From Syngnathus acus (Eukaryota > Chordata > Actinopteri > Syngnathiformes > Syngnathidae): a stretch of 64,000 bases of DNA. The translations under genes and the position numbers were made by a program. Under the pieces are notes generated by a model. It ran no database searches. It was not told where the DNA came from and saw only the letters and a list, made by a program, of their open reading frames with translations. Location of the stretch: assembly GCF_901709675.1 (NCBI RefSeq), contig NC_051090.1:10182842-10246841 (forward strand), in the 5' to 3' direction. Of the stretch, positions 26,698 through 40,300 are shown one piece after another (position 1 is the stretch's first letter; each line of letters starts with the position of its first letter).

Positions 26698-28154
26698 CCA
26701 GAGTGAGCGATGGAATACTGATGAAGCTCCGGCACATGACGCCGCCTTCATCTTCCTCGACTTCATTCATGCTGGAGGAGTCGCGCTCGTCTGCATGCAC
26801 GCCGCACTCCAGCCGCTGCAGCGCTTCACTTCCTCGAGTTTCACATTCAAGTCCAACATTTTCTCAGCCAAATAACACAGTTGACAACCAAATGTGTTAT
26901 TTTGAATCAGAATTTTAGAAATGCGGTGTATAAAAATGATAAATTGGTGACTTTCCATGCCAAACGCAATAGTCAGTCTTTAGAATTCCAGTGGTTAATG
27001 CAAAATGTTATGATGATTACACGTGCCCCCATAATAGTGATCATTAAGGTTGTCATACATATGAACATACTGTATATATAATGTAATAATGATAATATAC
27101 AGTCTACATTAGGCTGTAAAAATATGAATTTTCTCTTTAAAGATGCACTGAATGTAATTTTTGGGCCATTTTTGTTGCATTTATGGCAAGCATTTCCTGA
27201 GAAGACGATGAATCATGACCATATGTCGTTAGCATGGTAGCACCATGTTAGCACGTCGCCCAGAGCGCAATGCAGTCAAGGCCTGCGTAACGTCTCTGGC
27301 CGGGCACTGGCGGGATGTGACCCCGCTGAGCCTGGCGCGCTCGCGCCGCCCTGACAATCTGTCGCTCTGCTGGATGCTTTGGGGCGGACTGATGCGAGGC
27401 CAGGCTAACAAAAAGAAAAAAAGCCCTTGTACCAACTGGACACTAGAGAGTGGGCTTTCATCATGCCCCATAAAACGCTAAATTTCTGTCTGAAGTGTCA
27501 AATACGTATAAAAATGGTTTTATAGCGTTTGGACGCCTACCGATCGTGAATGTGGCGTTTAGGCAAATGATTAAGGACAAAAGTATTACGACACCAATAG
27601 GAAGTGACAAAACGGTGGACAAATGAATTGGGACACTTTTGGGAACCTAAAACTAAAATGTAGATTTTGGACAGAATTTTGAGGGCACCCATGGAAGGGA
27701 AACATGACAACAATGTGGATTTGGGATGCACGCTAATGATCGTGAGTTTGGCTAAATTGTTGTACTTTGGTAAAGGGTCTTAGCTGGGCGTCTCGCTCAG
27801 TGTGTCCGTCTTACATCTCTCTGATCAGAAGTTCTCTTTAACGAGCTCTCTTGAGGGCCTCGACAGAGAACACTTTCATCTTTTTATGGCCGTTGGAGTC
27901 AGCAGATTTTTCTTCTTTTTCTTCTTCGTCTTCGTTTACCGCTCTGCTGTGAAATTGTGACAGGTGCAGGACAGAACAAACTATGCTTGAAGATTGACTC
28001 CCCTCGTGTGACGCCTCAAACAATTAAACAAGAAAAACGAGACTAAGAAAAGCCTTTTGAGTTAATGTTGTTGCCAATATGTGGGGGGTTGCTGTTTAGC
28101 ATTCAAAATCAACAGGAATCTTGCACTTACGTAATACCCTGGATAGTCAGAAGG

Positions 28155-28184
28155 GTGTGTGTGGGCGTGCGTGTGTGCGTGCAT

Positions 28185-28218
<34 letters not shown>

Positions 28219-28240
28219 AGGGAGAACAAGAGAAAGAGAG
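28155..28240 (+). repeat. (GT)n-(GA)n microsatellite
   Basis: A GT run with a few GC interruptions passes into a GA run. Another GT-rich tract follows at about 28465-28520. Both are in ptprf intron 1. Confidence 0.9.
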
Positions 28241-30624
28241 AGAGAGAAGGTCGTGAAAATGTAGCAGCTTTTTGACCAGTGGGAAGAAGACCAGCACTGT
28301 GCTGACGCTGCACTTCAATACCTATAGGGACAGTATGCACACGCACACACGCAGACAAATATATCTATGGAAATATTTGTTGATCTTACATGAACTTTAG
28401 ACCAGGCAAAAGCTTTTTTACCCCCCAGGTAGTGACGAAGGAAGGGTTTTGAGAAGTTGCCGGTGGTGTGTGTTAGTGTGTGTGTGCACGCGTGTGTGTG
28501 TGCGCGTGTGCGTGCCTGTCTAGGGTGGGGGTGCTATCCATTTCAGCAACACAAAGACTTTTTTTTTGCCTCCTAAAGGCAACCATCTCGCCTTTCTGCT
28601 GCACATGAATCACTGCAGTAAACATGAACTCACACAGGGTCAAAAGTCACATGACGCCAACACAAAAGCGGGCATGGCCACCCCCTGGTGGGCGTGACTG
28701 CATCCTGCCCCCCCCCATGCCCCCATGGAATCTCGTGTTACTGTCCTACTGGAGGCGCTCGCGTCTCGTGTAGCGTTGGGTTCAGGACCCAAAGTTCATG
28801 ACCCCTAGGAGCCACGACAGTTGTTGAATCCGGCCTGCGAAAGAATACTTGGGTCCCGCTGAGCTGGTGCACTCGCGTTAGACTTTTTGTCGGCGCGACT
28901 TGCGTACACTTGCGATCGACAATGAGGCACTCGAACGTTGCTACGCCAGAGGGCCGTCATTGTCAACAATTTTTGGATGTTCTTCCGAAACCTCTGAATT
29001 GACTTTACAGCGACTTAAACTTAGGAACTTTTTTGCAATTTTCTGTGCATCACAAAGTGAGTGAGCTTTTGACGACTTGCTTTAGGCAAAGACCCTCATG
29101 TACGCTCACACCTGGGCTGTTTCCCAACAAACACTCCTCTTCTTCCTCCTCTTCCTTGTCTGCTCCAGTCCCACCGGAGGGAGGAGCCACTCTCACATGG
29201 CCCATACCTCGAGCAAATTTCCCACCCTAGTCCCGCACCCCAATTGATCTCCCCCCCCCCCCGGGCTGGAAACCCGACACCCATGACATCAGCCACACTC
29301 CGGAGACGTGGGCAGCTTCCCAGCAAACGATCTCTGCTGGCGGATAGATCACGGCTCCGCAATCGGCTGCCACCTGTGGGTGACCCTGCTGAAATTCCCC
29401 CACAGTAGCCCCCCCCCCTAAAAAAAGATACATCCAACAACACCCCTAGGCTCCACGCTGAGCAGCCAGAAGGAGGAGCATTTCTCAGGGCTTTGCGAGA
29501 AAATTCATCCAAGGCTGCCAGCATTCTGGATACTCAGGAAATTCGTCATCGTCCTCGTTCTCTGGAGGACTTCTTCATCTTCTTCATCCTCTGGAAAGTC
29601 GTCTTCATCCCTTGGATAACTATTTAATCCTTTGGACCTCACAAGTCAGGAGAGTCTTGTCTTTTTCTTCTTTGCCTGGAAAGTTTTCTGCGTCCATTCA
29701 GTGTGCTGCAGGTGAGACACCTGCTTGCACATCATGTTGCTTGTGCTCATTGAATATTTTGGGGGGGGGGGGTATTGCTATTTTTAATAGTTTGTATGTG
29801 TGGTTCTATGTTTTTTATTTTATTTTGTAGTCTGAGTGTACCCTTTTGGTTTTTGCCGTGTTGAATTTTAAATTAAATAATAAAATAAAAAATTTCAAAC
29901 GTCAACCACAAAAATATAACTAACATTCCACAGGATGATCTTGTTGGATTTCAAATGTAACATTTTAAAAAGTTAACCACAAAAATATATCCATGACATT
30001 CCACAGGATAATCATATAGTAAAATTCAAAATGCCATTTTTCGTCCGACGTGTATTTTCACATAAAACAATTTTATGTTAACATTTCTATTAATTCAAAA
30101 CCTGGACAAAGTGTACTGTGAATGTGATGCTTGCAAGTCTGCGCCGGCTGGTAAGCTAGTAACTCCTGCCATTGTGAGTGAGTAACTGATTGAAGTGAAT
30201 CAAGGAGAGCTGCTTAGTGATGATGTCCCAAAAGTTGTCAAATTTAACCAATATGGAAAGTGAAATCTTTGATATTACTGATCTGTTTTGTTTATCGTTG
30301 GCTGCTGTTGTATTCTTTAATTGCAGTTTTCCCAGAGACGTGAGAAAAAAAACTTTTTGTGCTCTCTGGCCGAGTGCCGTGTATTTTCCGGTGAGAAATC
30401 TTACACGTTGCAGAGTCCCAGGGGAAGTTTAAGTTTCACGCAGCTGGAATTACGTCTGCGAGACACAACATTCACACACACATGCACAAATGTGGACGTT
30501 CTCCATGAGTCGGTTCCCAGCGGCTGCTCGCTTACATCATTGCTCAAAGATCCGCTAATGCTAAAGCTAATTTAAGGCTTTATTTTCATAGCATTATCAC
30601 TCAAACTTGAGATTTTTATTTTAC

Positions 30625-30665
30625 ACATATATGTATATATATATATATATATATACACATATATA

Positions 30666-30702
<37 letters not shown>
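30625..30702 (+). repeat. (TA)n microsatellite
   Basis: About 78 bp of almost pure TA dinucleotide lies in ptprf intron 1, 600 bp upstream of the signal-peptide exon. Confidence 0.9.
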
Positions 30703-30705
<3 letters not shown>

Positions 30706-31351
30706 AGGGCAACCCTCAATAATCGGTTGACTTAAAAGTTATCAAATGTAGCAATAGTGACAAATTGGCATGACTTAGTGAAAATGACAAATTCCCAAAA
30801 TGGCTCAGATGAAGACCCACGCACTCAGGCGGGTGGCGTAGGTGGCAATGGCGCCCGTAGACACGTTGGCTCCAAGACATTCACATTTAAGCGTGTTAAC
30901 AGCAGGTCACCAGAGTGCAGCTGCCCGGTCAGGAAGCGTCACCTTAAGGACACTCAGAGGGCTGAGCCGCGGTCAAGCGCCGCCATGACACGTGCGCGTG
31001 TTAGCGGTAGTGGCGCCCACTCTGGAATGTGACAAAAGTGGGGCGCACTTTGCGTGTTGAGCGCGCGTGCTTGTCGAGGTTTTTGGTTCGAGTGAGGAAA
31101 TTGAGCCTCCGTTTCAGCGATTGAATTTGAGGCTTTCACACTGACATCAATTATTACAAAACAGTACATTTGAGATCGTAGGCTTCCTGCTGGTAATTGG
31201 CCAGAATAAGACATTTTGAGTCAGTCATGTGACGTGATCAGTGTGAGTTTGCTGAGTTATTAACAACTTTGTGTTAATTTCCATTTCTCCCGGCAGGTTT
31301 CTCTCGACTACGACGTGACTTTTTAGCCAATCGGCAGCCGAAGTGGAGACG

Positions 31352-34300
31352 ATGGGCATGGGCCGCATCTGTTGGTCCAACGGTGGTGCCGTTCCCCTCC
31401 TGGCGCTGTCGTTGGCCTGGCTGCTGCTGCCGTCTCGCGCCGACAGTGAGTTTGCTACATTTCGGAATGCCTAATTTACCGCACACGCCATTTCATGGCA
31501 GCGTTTGTCCTCGCAGCCATGCCGACCTTTGTCAAGTCGCCCGACGACCAGACAGGCATCTCAGGGGGTGTGGCCTCATTCGTGTGCCAGGCACTGGGCG
31601 AGCCCAAGCCGCGCATCACCTGGATGAAGAAAGGCAAGAAAGTCAGCTCACAGCGATTTGAGGTACGTGGAAAGAAAAAAAAGACCAATTAAATCAAAAC
31701 AAATATAGCGTGGTCCCTCCAGTTACAAATGACTCTCTTTACAGACAATTCCTGTCATGCAATTTGTTTTTTAACCACAGTGTAGAAAAGCATCTTTCTT
31801 CTTGGTGCCGTTGGTGTTTGAAACAAGATCCCAGAAATGCGTGTGTGTTTAAGAGCTTATCACGTTCCACAAACTAAAGTTCTTTTGTGTTGCCCGAGCG
31901 TCACAACCTTTAGGAACATTTGTTAAGTTGCTACAGAACCAAAATAGATTTTTCTTTTTGGGTGAGGATGCTCGGTCCTTTCTGTGCTCGTCATTCTGCG
32001 CCCACCTGAGCGCTCTAATTGGCCGGCGGCCTTGCAGACAATCAGGAATGTTCTTCAGGAATGTTGGTGTTCTTCTTCCCGTTTTGCTGCCAAGTGAAGC
32101 CCGAAGGCCAAAGTGACGCCTCCCCGTCGGGAGGCCCGCCGCTCTCCGCCTCCCTCATTAGGGCAGGAATGCCGCGGCGGAAGTGTGAAAGCCCCTTGGC
32201 CCGACCTCCAAGTCTTTAACACCCCCAACTATTCCATTCCCGAGACCCCTTGCATACCTGATCTCCACTCGGGCGCGTCATTGGACGCAAAACTTCCTCC
32301 TCGCTAGGTGGTCCTCACTCCACGAAACACTTCCGTCTTCAGTCCCGTTGAGCAGCGGCTCCACCCGAGATGTTTATAGTCAACCCAATTTATATACTTT
32401 ACTACACAATACTTTGTGACCTGTTTTTTATCTTGCAATCAACAAATACAGTAATCCCTCATTTATCGCAGATAATTGGTTCCGAAAACCATCCACGATA
32501 AGTGAAATCCGCGAAATACGGGCACCAACAAGAACCAGCTCAGTGGCCTAGTGGTAGAGTGTCCGCCCTGAGACTGGAAGGTTGTGGGTTCAAACCCCGG
32601 CCGGGTCATACCAAAGACTATAAAAATGGGACCCATTACCTCCCTGCTTGGCACTCAGCATTAAGGGTTGGAATTGGGGGGTTAGATCACCAACTGATTC
32701 CCGAGCGCGGCACCGCTGCTGCTCACTGCTCCCCTCTCCCCCAGGGGATGGATTAAAATCACACGGGGATGGGTTAAATGCAGAGGACAAATTTCACCAC
32801 ACCCAGGTGTGTGTGTGACGATCATTGGGACTTTAATCTTTAATCTTTTTTACTGGGCAGGCTTGTTTCCTCAATTTAGAAGTTTTATTTTGACTTTTAA
32901 ATGTTTTTTTAATTTGGAAAAAAAATCCGCGATGTAGTGAAGCCGCGATAAACGAAACGCAAACTAGCGAGGGATCACTGTATTCTTAAAAAAAAAAAGA
33001 AAATCATAAAAAGTGAACTAAAACAAAGTTTTCACAAAATTAAAATATATAAAAACTCAAAACCCTGCTTTAAAAACTAATTAAAACTAAGTGAAAAAGT
33101 CAAAGTGAAATAAAAACTATGATGAAGTAAACAACTTTTACCATGACAATTTTTGACCAAAGTCGCGTTGACTAGCGAGGCTGACACGGTGGCGTCTGTC
33201 TTCCATTCGTGCAGGTGATTGAGTTTGACAACGGCTCGGGTTCGGTTTTGCGAATCCAGCCGCTTAGGACGAACCGCGACGAGGCGATTTACGAGTGCAC
33301 CGCTGCCAACAGCTTGGGGGAGATCAACGTCAGCGCCAAACTCACCGTCCTAGAAGGTAAGGGTAGTAATCTTGACCCCCCCTTCAGAAGAAGGGAAAGG
33401 GACAGGTCAACATTTCTATGTCAGTGCTATTATTACAGAACAGCGATCTGGTAAATCGTGCGGCCTTGCTAGGTGGCACATAGTCAAAAAAAGTAAGCCA
33501 GAGCTAAGCTCAGTGGCCCCAGTGAGGTGCCTAGGTGTGCACCTGTTCTCAGTTTTCTGCACAGACGTGACCCGCCAAGCATAACTTGGGCTGCGCGCAC
33601 GAATATTTTCATGCATGTTTGCACGCCCGTTGCAACAAGGTCACCACATGCATTTCCTTACTTGAGATGAAATTTTATTTTTATATATCCCCAAGACAGC
33701 TGGGATAGGCTTTAGTTCATCTCATTACTTCATGTAGTACATATGCATGTTTTTTTTTTTAGTTTATTTTTTAGCATACCATTTTAATTTATAGTTGCAT
33801 GTATGATTCGATATCTTTACAATTTTTTTTTTATTTCTATTGTATGTTATTTTCTTAATTTGTTATATCTTAACTTGTTTTTTAAAACTCGCTCACGCCT
33901 ACTACTAAATTTTACTTACCTCTCTATCATACCGTTATATTTACATTGTTATTATGCCATTCTATCATTTTAAAATAGATTCATTTTTTGCCGTTTTATT
34001 TTCATATTGTGCATTTTTACTTTTCGTGTACTTTCACACCACAGCGTACAGAACCCACAAGCATACAACATATGTTTTCGGAAAGTGCGATGGAATCTGG
34101 TGCCGAAACTCCTCTAAATTCCTTCCCCTCCATCCCCCCTCTGTCACTTTTGTTTGGCTGCCTGATCAGGTTGCGGATGTGCTCGCCTCAACGGTGGGCG
34201 CATCATGTTCACACTTTGTTCGCGACGTGTTTTGAAACCGGAGTGGCTCTCAAATCTGTGCTGGAATCTCTGCTAAGGAAAAGAGTAGCAAGATTACGAA

Positions 34301-37300
34301 CACGTCACACTGCTGCAAAACAAAAAAACACACCAATGTGCCTTTTTAATAAGAATGTCTTTCCTCTAGCTTCTGATTGGCTCACAAGTTTGTAATCATA
34401 TCAAGCTCAGTACTATTATCCTGTGCGCTCATACACAGTGAACATAAATATGTACATACCGTAATTTTCGGACTATAAGTCGCGGTTTTTTTTTCATAGT
34501 TTGGGTGGGGGGGCGACTTATACTCAGGAGCGATTTATATACATATATATGGGGTTTTTTCACTTTTTTGGGCATTTTATGGCTGGTGCGACTTATACTC
34601 CGGTGCGACTTATAGTCCGAAAATTACGGTACTACATATACAGCTCATATACAGGTCTCGCTTTATCACACCCTTGCTATACCACGGAATTTTTTTTTTT
34701 TTCCGGTATGCAGGCAAATCTGGGTTTCACTGTATTTTAAAGGATGTTTTGTTGTGTCAGAGGAGCAGATCCCTCACGGCTTCCCGAGCATTGACATGGG
34801 TCCTCAGCTGAAGGTGGTGGAGAGGACGCGCACGGCCACCATGTTGTGTGCCGCCAGCGGAAACCCAGACCCTGAGATATTCTGGCTGAAAGACTTCCTA
34901 CCCGTCGAGATCGAAAGCAGCAACGGACGCATCAAGCAGCTACGCTCAGGTACGCACAACATGGCCACGGCATTTCAACAGTCAACATGGCTGCCACTTG
35001 AACCTGCAACATGGCAGAAAACAAGATCGCTGGAAGGCCTCCACCAACACAAACACACCTGTGCCCCTGACTCGCTAATGCTGATGCTAATGCAGTATGC
35101 TGTTCCACTGCCTCCCTCTTGAAGCAAACATTGTGAAAAGATAATAAAGTACTATTATTTTTCACAAGGACACCCCATAAATCTGTCACTTGACGCCACA
35201 ATGTCATGGCAGATCTCGTTCGTCTGCCTGCCCGGTCCTCCGGGATCTTGGAGAGCTGCTGATGGCTAAATGGGGCCACACAGCTTCCAGGGCCCTTCTT
35301 TGTCTTGGGACTTGGTTTACTATCCAGATGGATGACATCTGCATAGTGACCATACCTCTACATGTCTTTGACTCATTTAACAGACTTTTAGTGTGCTACT
35401 GTTAGCAATTTAGCTTGTTTAGCGTTCCACAAGTCTAGCTAAGAAAGCACTCAACTCTAAACACAAAGCCATCGTACATGACTAAGTGTAAATTAATTCA
35501 AACTAGTTTTTATTCATGATCAGTTAGCTCAAGGGTTAGGGTCACGCAGGGTTACGTTGGATGCAGTCATTTCCTTGCTAGAGTGTAGCCAAGATTTTGT
35601 TTGTAAGTAAGCTAGTCTTTAACTTGAGGCTATCTTAAAGTGAGATAAGTGTGGGTAAGACTGGCTAGCTAAGTAGCTTGTAGCTATTAGCAACTGATGT
35701 GTACCGTAGGAAAACTGTAAACGTCAGTTGAGAACAGGGTGTAGCATTTAAATAAGCACCTGTGGAAAATGATAGTGTGTAAATGAAAACATTGGAGGAG
35801 AGCACTTAATAACAGCTTAGTAAAACAAAAAATCCTATTATGTACTTACTCTAACCGCACATTAAGAGTAACAGTCTTGTTGTGTTGTCTCCTTCCTCCT
35901 CTGACTAATGAAAACTTTTTTCTGGTCTTATTTGCATTGACTTTACCTCACCAGGTGGTACACCGATCAGAGGTAAGAATGCTAGACTTCAGGAACCCTC
36001 CCGAAACCGCCTCCTGAACACCTCAAAATCACCAAACCTCATCCACCTCCACTTTATCATCATCATTCCCATTTGTCCTCCAAAACTCAATGCTTCTTCT
36101 CAAAAGAACACTCAAAAGCAATAGTGTTCTTTTGTGTCTGTTTATTTGAATGGAAACAGAATGCTAGCGCGACTCCTTTGTGTCCGCTTGCCAAACATTC
36201 TACCACTAAGTTCTCAAAAATATTCACGACGTGGACACGAGAAGCAGCCACCAACACAGGAATTGTCGGCAACATCCACTTTGCCCCCAGACTGAGTTGC
36301 ATTCATGCATTTGGAGTAAATTGCATCGCAATTAGAGTGAATCATATTGTCATTGGAGCTAAGGGTAATACAATTGTATTGAATCGTCTCGTACTTTGAG
36401 TTAATGGTATCACAATTTGAGTTAAATGTTCTATACTAGGAGCAATTAGAGTGAGTCATTTTGTAATTGGATCGTCTCGTATCATCATGAATCGTATGTG
36501 TAGTAAACAGTCTTCATGGACTCAAAGAACAGAGCCACTATACTAAAATGTGCTAACTGCTGCTGGTACTAGAAGAATATGAACTCCCCGTCACGCTTGT
36601 GTGGTCGCTAAGTAGAAAATGACTTTGATGTGACCTTCGACATGCATCCGCAGGCGCTCTTCAGATTGAGAACAGCGAGGAATCAGACCAGGGCAAGTAC
36701 GAATGTGTGGCCGTCAACTCAGCAGGGACCAGATACTCGGCTCCGGCGAACCTCTACGTACGAGGTAAAACCAGGAGGACCTCCGCCAAGGCTGCCTAAC
36801 TCTTCGTGCCAGGACTTCCTGCTTTGGCATGTCCAACCTTGTCTGGAGCTTTCTCCGCTGGTTTCATCCGTCGTCTTCATTTAAGTTGTGTTCAAATGAT
36901 TGTTCACCATGCTAGCCACCGGCTAGCTAGAAGTACAGCCACCGTATGGAAATATGTGTTTGTTGTTAATAGGTTTGTCTTCCGTCTGTTTGTTTTCCCA
37001 TCCATCCATCCATCCATCCATCCATCCATCCATCCATCCATCCATCCATCCATCCATCCATCCATCCATCCATCCATCCATCCATCCATTCATTCATTCA
37101 TGCATTCATCCGCATTCATTCTTGGGCGTTTGTGTCTCTGTCTGTGTCGTGTGCATAATGTTGAATGTAACTATGATGCCAAGTAGGCATTTTAATGAAA
37201 CACGAAACAATGATGATGTTTTAACATGATCAGGCTTCTGTGTGTGTGTATGTGTGTGTGTGTGTGTGTGTGCGTGCGTGCATGCGCGAGTGTGTGTGCG

Positions 37301-40300
37301 AGTGTCTGTTGAAGGATATTTTGGGCAAGTTTTACTCTTCTCTGTTTTTCCTTGTCTCCCTCCTCCTGGCTTCCCTTCTCTCTTGTTGTTGTCGTGGTTG
37401 TCGTCTGCCCCTGCGTCACCATCCCCATCACACAAAACCCAAACACTGCAAACACTGCAGACCAGCGAGAAGGTTTGTTTCTGCACTCGTCCTGGACACG
37501 GAGGTGCGCTGGACAGGAGCCAGGCAGCGTTGGCGTATCGCCATGCGCCTCAGGCCCGTCCCGGCCTCTCCCCTCGCAGCCCCCCCCCCCCTCCCCTGAC
37601 CCCAGCCTGCACCCCAAGACCACACCTGTTCCCCCATTCGCTGCTACTGCTTTGCCTGTTGATGCCTGCACTTGGCTTTTTTCCACATTTCATGAAATCA
37701 AAACAGGTCATTTACATTCAGTTATTTTTTTTAAAGTCGCAATGAAGCATGAAAGCAAAGTCTGACTTCACCAACAACAGCACATTGTCCGTCATCAAAT
37801 AACATTATCGAGCAGGTAAAGTAAAATATAATTGAGATATAATTACTTACTAATTGTTCAGTTGAAAAAATATAATTGATGGAAAATTATGGATGGAGGT
37901 ACTAGAGAATGTTATTAAAAACATTATTAACTCAAGTAAAATAATAAATATACAACAAGTAAGGTTTTAAAAATCCACTTAAGTATAATATATATTTATA
38001 TATATATATATATTTGCCCAAACATTAACTGACTTTAATCAAATAAGTCTTATTCTTTCTTGTGCGGCCGAGTACTAAATGATCCACGGACCGGAATGGT
38101 CCACGGCCCGGCGGTTAGGGACCACTGAAATTAGGGGGATAAGCTACATCAATGAGAGGAAAATATTTTTATTTACTTATCGATATTGATATGATTATAT
38201 TAAAAGAAGAAATGTTAATTGGATTTTAAAATTTAAGAACTAACAAAAATAATTCAGTAAATAATTGAACGAAAAAAAATCCTGTGTTTCCACATGAAAC
38301 AATGTTAAGATAAACATTATTGTACTACAATGTTAAATATTATTATTTATAAAATATTTATTTTAGAAAAATGATACAAAAATTCTGAAATTTTATCAGT
38401 AAAAATAAAATAAAAAATCTCAAAAGTAAGACAAAATGTATTAGTTGATTACTAAGTAAAATAATGAACAAAAAAAATCCTGCTAATTTGCAAGCCCTAC
38501 CCACCTTGCATGACTCGGCCCCACCCTTTCTGTCCCATCTCTTACAACCACCACCATCCCCCCGTTCTTTAGTCTTTTTGCCCTCTGGCATGTCTCCAGG
38601 CTTGTTTTCGTTAATGGAGAGCTCAGGCACCCAATTTCTGAGTCAATACAGCAGTTTGACTCATTGATCAGGGTGATTCAAAACTTCAAGTCCAGCTCAC
38701 GTGCTAATGTCTTTCTCTCTGAGCACCGTCCTCTGATGGCACGTCTCATCCTCAATCCTCCTCATGCAGTTCGTCGCGTGCCACCCCGTTTCTCCATCCC
38801 GCCGTCCCACCACGAGGTGATGCCCGGTGGCAGCGTGAACTTGACATGTGTGGCGGTGGGCGCGCCCATGCCCTACGTCAAGTGGATGAGCGGCGAGGCC
38901 GAGCTGACCCGCGAGGACGAGATGCCCATTGGACGCAATGTGCTAGAGCTGGCCAACGTCCGCCAGTCTGCCAACTACACGTGCGTGGCCATCTCTTCGC
39001 TGGGCGTGATCCAAACCACGGCGCAGATTACTGTCAAAGGTAGAACCAAGGCTATAAGTGTTTGGGGGGTTATTTTCCACCAATATTTTTTGTTTTCTCC
39101 CAACAGCCCTACCCAAGCCCCCTACCTCCCTCATGGTGACCGAGACCACCGCCACTAGCGTCACTCTAACGTGGGACTCGGGCACCCCGGAGCCTGTGTC
39201 CTATTATGTGATCCAGTACCGAGCTAAGGCATCTGACAACGGCTTCCAGGAGGTGGACGGCGTGGCCACCACCCGCTACAGCATCGGGGGTCTCAGCCCT
39301 TTCTCCCAATACGACTTTCGAGTGATGGCGGTCAATAACGTGGGCCGCGGGCCACCGGGGGTCGTGGTGGACACACGCACCAGCGAGCAGGCGCCTTCCT
39401 CGCCTCCTCTCCGTGTCCAGACCCGGATGCTGAGTCCCACCACCGTGCTGGTCCAGTGGGAGCCCCCCGAGGAGGCTAACGGGCAAATCCAAGGGTACCG
39501 GGTCTACTACAGCGCCAACCCCCAGGAGCCCCTCGGTGCCTGGAACAAACACAACACGGACGACAGCCAGCTGACCACCGTGGGCGGACTTGTCCCAGAC
39601 GTCACCTATGGATTCAGGGTGCTCGCCTTCACCTCAGTGGGTGACGGACCTCCATCTGATGTCCTGCTCGTCAAGATGCAGCAAGGGGGTGAGTGTCTCG
39701 TGAGCGTCTTTATTTATTACTGTTGTGCACCTTTTCACGCCTTCATAAATCCAACGCGTTTATTCTTACTACTTCTTCAGTTCCTGGTCAGCCGTCGGAT
39801 TTGGAGGCCGAAGCTGAGCTGGACTCTCGCATCATGCTGTCTTGGCTGTGGCCCGTCCAGGACCAGGTCGTCGGGTATGAGGTGCGCTACTGGGAGGCCA
39901 ACGACCCTCAAGAGAAGGTAGATGGATGGCCTTTAGAGTCATCTTTACCATTTCGGCCCAGAGTTTGCCTAAACCTGCTAAGAAAAAAAGTTCCAAGATG
40001 GTGGACATCTGACGATCCATGCCGATTGTGCTCCGGCAGCGCAGCGTGACCTTTGAGCCCGCCGGGTCGTACGCCGTGGACGGTTTGAAAGCTGACACTG
40101 TCTACGTGTTCACGCTGGCCGCCAGATCTGAGACGGGATTAGGGGTTTTCACGAGACCCATCGAGTGCAGGACCGCTCGATCAAGTAAGTGCCAAATGTG
40201 TTTTTAGGTCTTGTGTGGTGGAAGTTCCTCTAGATCCATGATAGATTAGCATCCTGTTGACTGGACAAAAGACCAGTTACCCAGATTCCTCAAGAGTAAA

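Larger units (their letters stand above)
25874..31296 (+). other. ptprf intron 1 (5.4 kb), repeats but no coding exon recognised
   Basis: This is the longest intron of the window. It holds a diverged direct duplication (about 26226-26360 and 26559-26697), dinucleotide tracts at 28155-28240, 28465-28520 and 30625-30702, poly-C stretches near 29250 and 29410, and a short direct repeat around 29903-30012. A pyrimidine-rich region at 29040-29700 gives a 142-codon antisense frame of low-complexity composition, which I do not regard as a gene. Confidence 0.55.
31663..33214 (+). other. ptprf intron between the two Ig1 exons; holds nested transposon
   Basis: This 1.55-kb intron contains the mariner-type inverted-repeat element at 32449-32980 with a SINE inside. 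The remainder is mixed-composition sequence with a GC-rich patch at 32090-32310. No coding exon is supported. Confidence 0.55.

Noticed and set aside
26695-26915. Antisense coding exon in ptprf intron 1
   Set aside because: About 70 open codons of coding-like composition, but no recognised homology, no start near the 5' end and no matching splice sites.
29096-29524. 142-codon minus-strand frame
   Set aside because: Low-complexity Gly/Ser/Arg composition, poly-C interruption, no domain and no splice or start context; probably degraded repeat DNA.
32528-32600. tRNA gene
   Set aside because: A and B boxes are present, but the flanking sequence does not form an acceptor stem and the body continues as a SINE.
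36806-37229. Frames with His-Pro-Ser-Ile repeats
   Set aside because: Translations of the (CCAT)n tract.
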